From Isoperla grammatica (lineage: Eukaryota > Arthropoda > Insecta > Plecoptera > Perlodidae), in the NCBI GenBank assembly GCA_945910005.1, contig OX246746.1, positions 27,675,075-27,739,074 on the forward strand: DNA of 64,000 bases, written 5' to 3'. The position numbers and the translations under genes are program-made. Position 1 is the stretch's first letter. Each line of letters opens with the position of its first letter. Of the stretch, positions 1 through 12,100 are shown in pieces. Under the pieces are notes generated by a model that made no database searches, was not told where the DNA came from, and saw only the letters and a program-made list of their open reading frames with translations.

Positions 1-209
1 ACTTGTGTATGACTTACTGAAAGAGAATCATATTAAACGCTTGATGTCAGAACAAACCATACTTATGAGTCGAATTGATGGAAGAATGTTGACACACAAC
101 TCCATTTGATACACTCCTACAAACCAGCAACAGAGACTGACCAAAACAGACTCACTCACATAAAGTAAGAAATGTTGGTGTGCTTTAAAGTTTAGGGATA
201 TGTACTTAC
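1..209 (-). other. VPS13 intron 19, partial
   Basis: No open exon fits. A pyrimidine-rich AG near 11-25 (minus) would be followed in the required phase by a stop codon, so it is not used here. Confidence 0.6.
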
Positions 210-360
210 ATTGAGTTCCTGCAGTCTTCCTGTCACATCAAACTCTGGCATGGCAAAGAACCAGTTTGAAGACAGATTACGCGTCACATCCAATGTAAAA
301 CTGACTGGTAGGAGAATGGAAGTCTCGTTTAGGACATGGTATTTCTCGTCTAGTTTTACT
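210..360 (-). CDS. VPS13: VPS13 exon 19 (last in window)
   Basis: 151 bases, phase 2 to 0. It encodes [20 protein letters not shown] and LSSNWFF, ending [13 protein letters not shown]. This matches 'LL.P+.L...+.RNL...W+...P...+.G.L'. Donor TCAAT|GTAAG. The next exon lies left of the window. Confidence 0.92.
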
Positions 361-3300
361 CTGAAAGAAAATCACTCGGATAAAGGGTGTTGGCTGTACA
401 TCAGTGTATGACGATGCAGATAATGCAGAGCTGATGTGCTTTATAAATCCCCCCCCCCCCCCACCCGCCCTTCCAGGTAGCCAATATCAAAGGTCGCCCG
501 TTTTCCTGATCCTTTATCCTCGTGTGCCAACAAAGGAGAGCTGTTGTTCCTTTTGCCTATTTTCCCTTGGTCACACGTATTCGCCTTTAAAAAGAAACAA
601 CACGCTCCAAGCGGACAAAACGAGAAATGTTAGGGTGAGGTTGTTGCCAAGGTTTGCGTCACGCTAGGAATATTACCCATCTTCACTTACCACGTTCTAG
701 CCGTTATTGTATTGATTTTAATGGTTTAACTTATAAGACATAATATTTAGCTCGCATATCAGTTATTGCTGTAAAGATGGTTTTAAAATAATATACATAA
801 TAGTTAACTTGTTATGATAATTCACGCATCAGAGATGAACAGCTCTAGAAAATTGTTGGTTTTCTCAGACTTAATTGGCAAAAAACTGATGATCGGATGT
901 GTTCGAGAGTTCTCCACACATGCGTAGCAGCCTTTGTAGACAATAACAAACTAAACTTTCTACATAGAAAGTGCACTGAACGCAAATTCGTAGCATGCAC
1001 TAAAATTCAAGGTGCGAATTTTCAAGGCCCAACTGCACGCCACGACTAAATATCCAAGGTTATATTTGTAAAACAAATCGTCATTTATGGATGTTTGTCC
1101 TATATGAATGGCTCACGGGTTTTCTACATTGGTACAGGCTTTCATATACAAAGTAGGGCTGTGCGCGAGTACTCGAAAAGTCGAGTTCGGTCGAGTAGTT
1201 ACTACTCGACTCGAGGTGATCGAGTTTTTCATGAAAAACGAGTCGAGTTCGAGTAGTTTTGATCGACTGAGCCGCCGTATTCAACTGGTTAAAAATACCG
1301 CCAATAGGTAGCGCTAGTATCCAAAAATAGCTTAAAGGTGGGCTGTCACGAAAAATAAAATGTGCTCATTCACTCAAAAAGTCGAACGCCGAAAACGCGA
1401 AGTCTCTACGATTTCGCATCAAGTAGTTATATCGATATTACGCCTAGCAGACGATTTTGTGACGTCAGCGCTACGTATCGTGGGCCAGCCGCGCCCGGCT
1501 TGCTGCCTTGATTTGTGTGCGGTGTGAGGCGGTGAGCTACGCACCTGTCTCTCTCAACGTGCGTGTTGCTGTTGTACATTGTCAACCTTCCGCAATAGTT
1601 TTTCAAGTGTGTTATGACGACCACATGTGGTAATAATAAGTGACTTCAAACGCATAGGAACAATACTGTAGCTGTGAATGTGTGATACGAACGTTCATCA
1701 GTATCTATTTCCAAAGTTTATTTTATCGTGTTTTGTCTCTGCAGTGACTGTGTTTTTTGTATGATCGTCATATTTTAAATTTTATCATGCCATCCTGTTC
1801 GGTCTATAAGTGTTCTCATAGTCCTGGGCAAGTAATAGACGGAAAACGTATCAGTTTCCACAAGTTTCCAAACAGGAATCGATCTCCAGTCCGTCACAAA
1901 GCATGGGTGAATAAAATCAGTCGGGTTGGTTTTGAGGCCCGGTGCGACTTCGGTGATATGTTCAAATCACTTTACTCCTGCCGATTTCCACACATCTGCA
2001 CAGCTAAAGGTAGATTTTGGTCTGTTTGCAAATAGGTGTAACCCTGTGCTAATCAAAAGTGCAATACCGTCAGAAAACATGAAAGGTTTTCAGGGATCTG
2101 TTGTGTCATCGTTTTCCTCAGCATCCGAGCCGCAATCGAAAAGGCGTCGAAACACGTCGGTATACATTAGAAAGAAGACAGTAGCCGAAGCCATGGAAAA
2201 TGCCGGCGGTAATACTTTGACGGATGTAGAACCAGAAGAAGTCATTAGTGAACCGGACATCACTACATATTATACCGACATTGCACATGATCGCGGGACG
2301 ACTCGAGACATTGGAATCCAGTGCAATCTTATCGGCGACAATCTAGCTGACAATATGACAAGTGCTTGTGATGTAGACCCAGATGAGCGATTGGATTCCT
2401 CTTATGAGCCAACAATAGAGGAACACACCGACGAGGACGATGACCACAGAGAAATCAGCGATGAGGATAGCGATGATGAAGGCAGCGAATGCAATGCCGA
2501 CAACAATAGACCTAAAGCTGATACATACGATTCGTTCATTGTTTTATGGGATTGTTTAAAACTGCTATTTGTTTATTGTATGGAATGTGGTCACAAAGTC
2601 ACCGACCTACAACAATCGACTAAGGGTGCAGCACTAATTGTTTCAACGATATGCAATATAGGTCACAGACTGATTTGGAGATCGCAAGCATCCAACAATC
2701 GGTTCGGTGTTGGCACCGTGAAGTTTGCAACATCACTATATTGCACGGGCACGAGCTTCATAAAGTTTCATTCTTTTGCAGAAGCAATAAATATGTTATT
2801 TTTTTCTGAGGCCACGTAGGCCTACTACAGGATACAGGCCTCTTTAGGCCTACTCCTGTTCAACGACGTCTGAAAACATGTCTTGACTGAGTGATAAAAA
2901 CAAATCAAAGTACCACAGGTGAACTGCACACAATCAAGAAATCAAGTCTGGACTAATCAAAATATTCAGCATTTTGTCCCGCTGTGGCGGAGAATCCCAT
3001 GTAAGCGCCGTTAGTTTCTGGGAATGTTTCTCTTATCTCTTGAACCACACAAGAGGGTATAACCATTCTTCTGTTCTTGCCTAAACTTTCCCCCGAATTA
3101 GCCCAATTAATAAATTGCCGATATGCGACAAACCTCCATGTGCGATTTGTTGCCTCTTGTAGCTCGACGAGGTGAGGATTTTTCTCGTAAACCAACATAG
3201 CTTGGCGCGCTGTTTTCAAGACGTCAATCTTTAGTATAGCTTTGTTCGTTTGTCCTGTGATCACTACTTCAGGAGTACGGTATTACGAAAACCCCGTTTT

Positions 3301-6300
3301 TCTGTCCTGGAGTAAGTGTGATGGGAGTAGCTGCGACAAGTTCTTTTGTCCAGTGGTAACTTACTACAACTGTGATGGGAGTAAGGTTTTTACACCTGCT
3401 TCCCGAGTAGGAGTACGAGGAACAACTGAAACGATCACAACTGTGACAACTCTGTTTTTTTGTCCAAGTGAGAGTAACTGTGATTTCTACTCCCATATCC
3501 GTTATAATGACATATTTCCGGATTACTCCTGGCGTAAAATACTCCTGTTGAGGCAGGACAAACGAACAAACCTAGTGACTTGATCAAATGAAGAATGGTA
3601 CTTGATACAGTCAACACTGCCTCTCATCTTGTTCAAAATTACACTCTCGGTGCAACAGAAACTTTCAGCGTCGGTCGTCATAAAAACACACTCACCTTAA
3701 ACACACCAATCTATTGAGCCAGCCCGGCCTACGAAGTCGCGATTTAATGGCTTATTTCGTCTTGGCGGTTTCTCAGCTTGCTTCGACTTTCGAGGTTCAA
3801 ACTTGTAGGGTTGTAATTGCGACATTATGCCTTAGGATGTATCAATGCAAATATTACGATCAATCACGAAATCCCAATCAGTATCTCGTGACACAGACCG
3901 CGAGTCGACTGCGGCTGGCTACACGTGTTTATACCTGTCAAGCAAGGGTTCGGCGCGCGCTACCAAGAGCCGACCGTAGCGATGACGTTTTCCCCCCTTC
4001 CCTTCTAAAAGTAAACACGCTGTAACTTCCGAACCGATAGCCTGATTCAATTCTAGTTTTCTACGCTCTATTCATTCATACGAGGATTCAAAGTTTATTC
4101 AATAATATGAGTATGGTCAAAAATCATTTTCAACCGTGACAGCCCACCTTTAAGTATCGATTTTATAATCGACTTTGAAGAAAAAGTTACCTATCGATCA
4201 TTATCGAGCAGATCGATACACGCAGACGACGCTTATTAGGCCTATACTTCTGCAAATTCGCAAAAAGTGTCTGCGTTTTTTGTGGATGATGTAGAAGTGG
4301 CAGCCAAACAAATGGAAGGGAATCTTCGAGAACCTAGGCCTACGAGATCGCTGACGCATAGGCCTACTATGTTCAAAGAGCCTAGGTCTAGGCCTAGGCC
4401 TAGGCCTAGACCCTGGTCGTAGGCCTGGCCTATGCCTAAAAGTACCTAATCATCAAAGATATTATATTCCCTACTGATCATCATGTATTTAGAATCATTT
4501 TTAAAACGTTCCATACAACTTAAGTTCAAAATATAATCTTTGCATTATTAACCTCAAAATGGGGAAACACTCGCCAACATGGTCTCACAAAAACAAAAGT
4601 GGCCATCTGACAACCCATCTGCAAAACAGATTACACTGTAGTTCTATTGTTTCTCTTAAAGTCTTTCTCCTGTGCCAGGTCCCCGTGTACAGTGTAGGCC
4701 TAGTCCTAGGCCTAGCATTTGGCCATGCTTCGAGCATAGCCCTAGCCTATCCCAAGACCCAAGACCTAGGCCAAGCTTTAGTACTTTCCTTGTCTAGATC
4801 ACGTAGGCCTAGACCCAGTTGGCAGAATTTAGCATCGTTTGAGCCTTAGGCCTAGGGAGACAATAATATTGAACAAATTACAGTATATGGTTTTAGGCCT
4901 GGCCCCAGGGACAGCTTTTAGGCCAAGGCCTAGCCTAGGTGAACTCGGCGGTAGCTTAGATGGGGTCCTAGGTCTAGTCTGCCTAGTCCTCTACCGGTAG
5001 TTATTCCTTTCCTGTATCTTTTTATTATATTCAGGCACTACTCGAAACTCACGAGTTATTTACTACTCGAACTCGAACTCGACTCGATTTGGAAAAGTGC
5101 TACTCGCACACCCCTAATACAAAGATATCGACAGTACTGGCTGCTTAGATTTAAATATAATTAATAAAAACTGTTGTCCAGCATCTACAGTACCGACCTT
5201 TAACGTAGCTGCCATCACTCACTTCTCGTAGCGCCAGTAACGCTATCTCTTGACAATTTTAAAGGTGAATAATCTTATGTAAAAGGTTATTTTTGGTGAA
5301 TAGTGTTTTAATTTGCTTTTTTTTTGACCGGTTTTGAATTTGGTAACCCGGTAAGCGATTTTATGAACTGATGACATCCCTAGTTCAAACAGAATTAGTT
5401 GAAATAAAAACTTTTTAGTATTTATCATAGGTAGAGATAGTGATAGTGAGTGAGGATAGAGGGATGAATGAAGCCAAAGTTTGGCACTCCTCAGAGGTAC
5501 TTAGAGCCAAATGCGTAGTCAAGACTCAAGGCTTCTTCAAGTGAGCCTTGCCCAGCCACCAATCAAAGAACGGAATTAGCATGCGTATGGCTCTGTGATT
5601 GGTTCTTGGGCACAGCTGACGAGAGGCCGAGTGGACTGCTCGAGTCTGGACTGCGTATTCGGCCATAAGTCAACAACAGTAGAACTTGCATTTTAGTCAC
5701 TTACCTGGTCACTTTCACATTTTGTAGACCAAGCTGAATCTCGTCTAGAACCGCTGGGTTGCCATGCTCATTGCACTTATGTAATGTTTGGAACTTGTTG
5801 GTTACATGTAAATAACCAAAATCCAACATAATGGCATCCATACTCCTCGAGTTGATTGGAACTATGCAAATTGGAGCCTAAAACAAATACATTTTTGAAT
5901 TATATCAGGACTACAATCGTCTACATTTGGTGAAATAAAATCATTTCTACACGTTTCAAATTGTCGTTTGCAAATTTCACGGGGCTCTACAAATAAGTAC
6001 CGAGACGACATCACACGCGAACGCGTTCTTACCTGGAGATCGATGCCGAGACTTATTTTCATTGCCTTGCTCACGGCTTCTTGCATGTTATGCTTGGCAG
6101 CCGAGGCAGCACCAGCGGCAGCTTCCAATATGGTCGCCTGCGCTGCTTGGAACGTATTGGTGAACTTGAGCAGAGTCGAGACGAACCAGCTAAGATAGAT
6201 GAACTGTATGCGTGCAATGCTGGCCTTAACGGACACGTCCGGGTTGTCCTGCTGGAAGAACATGTGATGTGCGGGGTCGTACTTTACGATGTGGGCCGAT

Positions 6301-9119
6301 AACGCCTCCTCTCCGACCACACTCATGATCTGCAACATAGAAACCATCATTAGAAAACCGTTACTTCCTTCGAGACTGGAGAATGATGTACAACTACATT
6401 TAAACACTGCAGTTCAACCAACAAACTTCAAGGAACCAAATTATTACTTTGTTATGGTTGTTGTTTTTTATATAAGGGTACCATTCAAACATGATTAAAT
6501 ACAGATTGCGGACCCCCACAAAATTTTCATTTAGTAAGTTTACTCTTCTTCAAAATATTAATATTGAGAGCTACCTGAAATTAACAAACCAATTTCAACT
6601 GTAGGCCCTACCTATCCTACTGGTAACACTTGAATTCAACATAGCAAACATGCCTTGAAACAACTTACCTTTTTGTGGCTTGTCTTTGGATTTAGATCCA
6701 GAATCGTAACGGTTTTCAGGTGTGTAGAAATTTCGGTAGAGAACTTTTTGACCATCACTGTTGCTGAACAACCTTCAACTTGAATGTCTGCAATTGAAGC
6801 TTTGAAAGTTGCCATGCGAACTTCAAAGTTTTGAAGATCTGCTTCAAGCTTGAATTCGATGGTTTCAATCCATTCTTTTTTACGCCTTTTCACTGGAACA
6901 TTTCAAAGTGTGTTTAGTTATAAGTATAAATTTAACATTTACTACTGTATACCATAATGATACTCATTGCTCCAAAAATTATTATAACTGTTAAGATTAA
7001 AATTGTATCAGCTTTTGACCATAATAATGTGTAAATAATTAGCATTGTGTAAATTCTCGAAACAATTTAAAATCTACATACATATTTTATTATTCGATTA
7101 ACAACTGTGTAGGCCCTACCCAAGAATGACAATATTGAGCTAGGTTAGAAACCATGCCTGCTGTGTTATATAATATACTCAAAACTCAACCAAATCTAAA
7201 TGGAAAAATACATCGACATTACCTAGTAGGCCTATTTTTGATAATTTTTTCCATCAAGTTCATTTACAAAACTACTACTCGATATATTTTTCATGTCAAA
7301 GGAGAACATACAAATAAATTACTAAATACTAGGGATGTGCGAACGTTCGAAATTCGAACTTAAAAAAAGTTCGAGTTCGGGTTTGAATTAAGAAAGTGGG
7401 TTCAAGTTCGTAAAATCTAAGTTTGTTCATATTTCGAACTTCCCGCGCTAAATTTCAATTTCCGTTTTTGCCGCTAAGCGCGAAAGCGTAGCGTGAATAT
7501 CGAATGGTCGAAGATTCGAGCAACGCTGCCACCTACAAAATAAACATCAATTTAGAAAGTAATGTAAATACTAAATAAACATGGTTTATCTACAGTAGGC
7601 CTACTTAGGAATTAATTATAACAGGGAGAAAATGTTTTAATTACTATCTGATCTGGACTTAAATAATAAATACATTAAATATCAGTTTCATAAAAGACAT
7701 AATAAGTTTCCAACAGGATAGCTACTCGATTTTCTTTTTTGCTTGTTGGCACTCGTAAGCGCACGCATAGTATATTTAGGCCACTTTCTTTCGCTGACAG
7801 TTGACACAGACGTAAAACGCCTGTGCAACGTTTTGGAACCTTTTCGTTATCTCTTCCGTTACCTTTATGTCTGGTTCCGAAGATGCCGACGATCCTGGGA
7901 TTATTGACGATGGTACTTGTAAAACTGCATTCATTTGGAAATATTTTGTGAAGGAAGGAGAAAAAGAGAAATGCAAGTCTTGTGGTAAGAGCCTAAGTAT
8001 TCCAACTGGAGCACAAGTACACTGGCTAGGCATTTGAAGACCGTTCACCCAGCGCAATTTTCATTCTTTTCTAAAGAACAAGATACTGAAAAAAAGATAC
8101 CTTTGCCTGGGGCCACACGCACACAGTCATCGATTCTTTCGTTTGTCCATCCATCAATCCAGACTTTAGTGCAAGCTCTGTAATAATGTAACAATATAAA
8201 GTAGTTAATAAAAAAATCTTGGATTGGCAATTTCCACGTACAGTCGACTCCCGTTTATACAACTCCCGTTTATACGACTATCCCGCTTATACGCCCTTTT
8301 TATATGGTATTTTTCTGTCCTCCATAAGAAGCAATGCTAAAATAATTCACTTATACAACTCTCAGATATACGACTTTCTCGTTTATACGCCCTGTAAATC
8401 AAGCCTAAATAAATATGCCCACCCATTTATACGCCTTTTGTGATATACCAGCCGCGCAGTTTGAGCTTTTAAACCATAAATAAACCCATACAATACCCCT
8501 GCCTCCCTCCCCCCTACTCCGGAAGCTACCAGACACAACAGAGATGGGTAAGATGACCTTCACCAGACCCCCCCCCCCTCCCAGGGTAGGCCTAATGGCC
8601 CCATCTAGTGAAACTTGAAGCGCTAATTGGATGTCCATGTTTCTCTGCGGGGGGGCGCCCACTTGCTAACCGCCCGGCCTTTATACCCTTTGCACAGCAC
8701 ATGTGTTTCCCAAATGTTGCATTGACACAATGGACGTGCGCGCGCCTTCGTATTTATGTGCAGTCGTGCTTGCACTTGCAGTGAGTCAGTCAGTCAGACA
8801 GTCAGGGAAAAGTTCTTTTCCCAGCGGGGCTATGCCGGTGTTGATAGCAGCTGTGTTTTGTTCTCTCGTAAATATCTCTCTCAGTGCCGGCTTCCCCTCT
8901 CTCTCTCTCCCCTCTCCCCGCTTCCATACCCTTTATAAACCTGACACCAAGCCACATTCCAGCTGGCTATTACCAACACGCGGTAATGTACTAACCAGCA
9001 CAAAAACATTTCACAAACTTCATCGCTCGTATTTATCATATTTAACATAAGGACAACAATTATATAGCTACAATTAAGTACTAATTGTACATCTTGCTGC
9101 TACAAAAAAGACTGTAACC

Positions 9120-9151
<32 letters not shown>

Positions 9152-12100
9152 GAAAATGAAAACCTGATAAAATAGAGCCATTTTAATTTTGTTTTCACTT
9201 ATACGCCTCTCTCAGTTATACGCCTTTTTACACTGAACTTTTGGAGGGCGTATAAACGGGAGTCGACTGTATTTATTTAAGTTTGGTTCGAGTTCGGTTA
9301 GTTCGAAAATTTTGTGAAGTTCGAAGTTCGATTTCCAAAACGGTGAAAGTTCGAGTTCGAAGTAAAAATAGTGGGTTCGCACATCTCTACTAAATAGGCC
9401 TACCTAGTTGTCACTTGCAAGGTACAAATATTTCACTCGCTATTTCAGTATTACTTACGCCGTTGATTGCTAAGTGGAGGTGCTAAAGTGTTGTGATCCT
9501 CAGCTATGGCTGCAAGATTGGACTTTGGCAATCGACTGTGTCCTGCAGACGCAAAGTGATCCAATGATCTGTTCTGCTGGGCCTCCGTCAACTTCTGTTG
9601 GAATGTCTAAAGGAAACAAACACTTGTACATATAACATTGACAACGGGCATTTGCTATAGTAAGCATTACATGTGCTGATGCTTACCTGTGAGAACGCCA
9701 TCAAACAGAGTAACGCCTCTTGGTGTAAGAGAACACTAAGCTTTGTGAACTTCACCTTCAGCATCTTGAGTGTGCTCTCATGTTTGCTAACAAAATCAGG
9801 CGATTTTCGATCAACCTTCGAACAAAAAATTAAAAATATAATTAACTTATTAACTCAACAAAACAAAAACACAATAATTAACAAAATAATGAACTAATAA
9901 TTAGATAAAATAATTAACTAATAATTACTAATTAGGTACAATAATTGAGGTACACACACCCGTATTATTTCCCCAGTGAGGTTCCTTATAAAAGCTTAAT
10001 ATAACTGGATATACGTACATTTACGTAAACAACCGTGAACAAGTATTCCATTTGCCCGGCTGCCATGGGGGTGTTCAGCATACGAACTTGTCCGCACGGA
10101 TCGAACACATCTAATACGATGCCACCCAATCGCGTAGTGATCTCCATGTCGTAAGTCTGCTGTAGAAGGTCTAGTTCCAGCATCATCACTCGGAAGGTCA
10201 GCAGCTTCTTGTCTTCCTCACCGGGAGTCGCTCCATCCCCCATCTCTCGCTGAACTCGGAAAACGTTGACGGTAAGATCGTTCATTTCAAATTTCAAGTC
10301 CAGCTCAGTAGCTTGCACGAGGCTATCCTTCGATTGCTTCTTCTTCATTCTGCTCTCTTTTAGCTTCATCAACTCAAGAGGAATCTCCAAGCAACGACTT
10401 GCAATGGACTGACTCGATCCGCGAGAACCGGTATCCTAAAATCAAAACAAAAAATTGTGTTTGAAAACGAAATTAACTATAAAGAATCTTTTTCAGAATT
10501 GGTTTCCTTATAATTAGGACTAATTAGTAATTATTAATTAGTTGTCAGTAAACAATACAATAATGCTTACAGTAACTATGAGGATTTCCGCTTCGGCATC
10601 TTCTCCTGGTCGTGGAATGCTGAGCCCCAGAGAGACCATATGGAGCAAACGCTCATCTGAAACAAGTACACATCATACCATGGGTGAATGCTCATCTTAA
10701 ACAAGTATGTAAATGGGCCTTTCCTTTACAATACACCACACAAAACACAACTAACTTACAACATCCTTCAGAATGAAAATATTGAAAGTACTGTAACTAG
10801 GCCTACCTTCTTTACAATATACCATGAATACCAAGCAGGGAGACAAAAGAAACTATGGGTATGAGTTTGGGTATGGATCAGGCAATATAATAATTAAGGC
10901 TGGGCGTCGACATCGATTAATCGATTAATAATCGATGTCGGTGACGATTTTCGACATCGATTTTTTTTGGTTTTAATCGATTTTTTCGTCAATTAATTAA
11001 ATAACTAATCAATTGTCAATTCACGCGAGAAATGGGAACTTTCAACTATGCCGGGGCGGCATAGTTATTCGTCCACGGCCGCTTTTAGTCCAAACTGACC
11101 CATATCAAAGGAAACCGCACACTCTCAGGCCCCCCCCCCCCCCCCCCACCCCAAATATTTGCAGATCGCGCGTACTAAAGCGCGAGCCATCCCTTGGTTC
11201 AGGCCGGCACTCGACAAGTGAGAACAGATGCGGCCGAACGAGAAAGAGCGAGAGAACAATGGTCTGAGCGAGACGCGACGAAGTAGTTCGCCGTGTCGGC
11301 TGCTATCGGCCGCCGTGAGAGAGAGAGAGAAAGCGCTAGTCGCAGGACGCGTGAGTGGAAGCGAGATCGCGATAGACGCAAGCGAGTGCAATGCAAGCGG
11401 CCGCCTGTTGACAGTTCACTAGCCAGCAAGTAATCAAGAACGGATTAATGAAAAACGACTTGAATAAGTCTCTACAATCGGATATTGCGTTAAACTAAAT
11501 TGAACCAATATCCACAATTGTGTTTATGACGACAAAAACAAGCTGACCAAGACCAAGAAGCATGGCCGCCACGTAGGCCTAGCCTAGGCCTAGGTCAGTT
11601 ACTTATCTCCCGTTGCAGACGAAAACTGAGTTTTGTTGCCGTTATTAACCGATTAAAAACCGGTTATCACATTCGATTAACCGGTTAGTGAAATGCTTAA
11701 CCGTCGTCATCCCTACATTTAACAGGTGATAAAGTTTTTTTATTAATAATTGATTAATTATCAATTTAAAAAAAAACGATGTCGATTATTTGCGTTTCGA
11801 TGTCGATGTCGAAAATATTCCGACATCGCGATTTGACATCGATTATTTGTCGTCGATGTCGATGTTGTTGATTTACATCGATGCCCAGCCTTAATAATAA
11901 TGTACGATACATATTAGCATTAATTTTTGTTGAAGAGTATTTAAGAACAGATAAGTGCATGGAAATGTTTAGAATGGCACAAGTTACAATTCTACATACA
12001 TATTAGGCCTACATAGTTATATGAATGAAACTAGGATGTTTCCAGTTCCTTTCAAAGAAACATTAGCCCTATCAATAACCATATAACTTTTTGAGGGTGT

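Larger units (their letters stand above)
1336..4149. mobile_element. TTAA-flanked DNA transposon with THAP-type and P2X7-ballast-like genes
   Basis: The two ends share a 15-bp inverted repeat AGGTGGGCTGTCACG. Each is flanked by TTAA (1332-1335 and 4150-4153), as expected for a 4-bp TTAA target duplication. It sits inside the hAT at 1154-5116. Cargo: a THAP-finger transposase-like frame on plus (1787-2819) and a ballast-like domain on minus (2953-3700), the latter split by a MITE at 3241-3570. TTAA targets are best known in piggyBac, but the THAP protein is not piggyBac-like. THAP-bearing DDE groups such as ISL2EU or IS4EU are alternatives. No complete DDE domain was seen, so this copy looks internally deleted. 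Confidence 0.85.
1154..5116. mobile_element. hAT-like element with perfect 8-bp target duplication, host of nested insertions
   Basis: The left end TAGGGCTGTGCGCGAG and the right end (read inward TAGGGGTGTGCGAG) are inverted repeats. The 8 bp atacaaag are duplicated exactly at 1146-1153 and 5117-5124. TAGGG ends with 8-bp duplications are typical of hAT transposons. Both ends are rich in repeated 'actcga' words that can fold back. The interior carries a second, TTAA-flanked element (1336-4149) and a block of AGGCCTA repeats at about 4380-4430. No hAT transposase was recognised, so it is probably non-autonomous. Confidence 0.9.
7330..9389. mobile_element. hAT-like element with BED-finger remnant (8-bp target duplication, 7 of 8 matching)
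   Basis: Ends TAGGGATGTGCGAAC and GTTCGCACATCTCTA are inverted repeats. Flanks ctaaatac (7322-7329) and ctaaatag (9390-9397) match at 7 of 8 positions. Both subterminal zones are full of gttcgaa words. A BED zinc-finger frame at 7867-8183 supports the hAT assignment. A pogo-like element (8241-9269) is inserted in its right half, so little of a transposase is left. Confidence 0.87.

Noticed and set aside
1..209. A 20th VPS13 exon at the left edge
   Set aside because: The candidate acceptor is followed in the needed phase by a stop codon.
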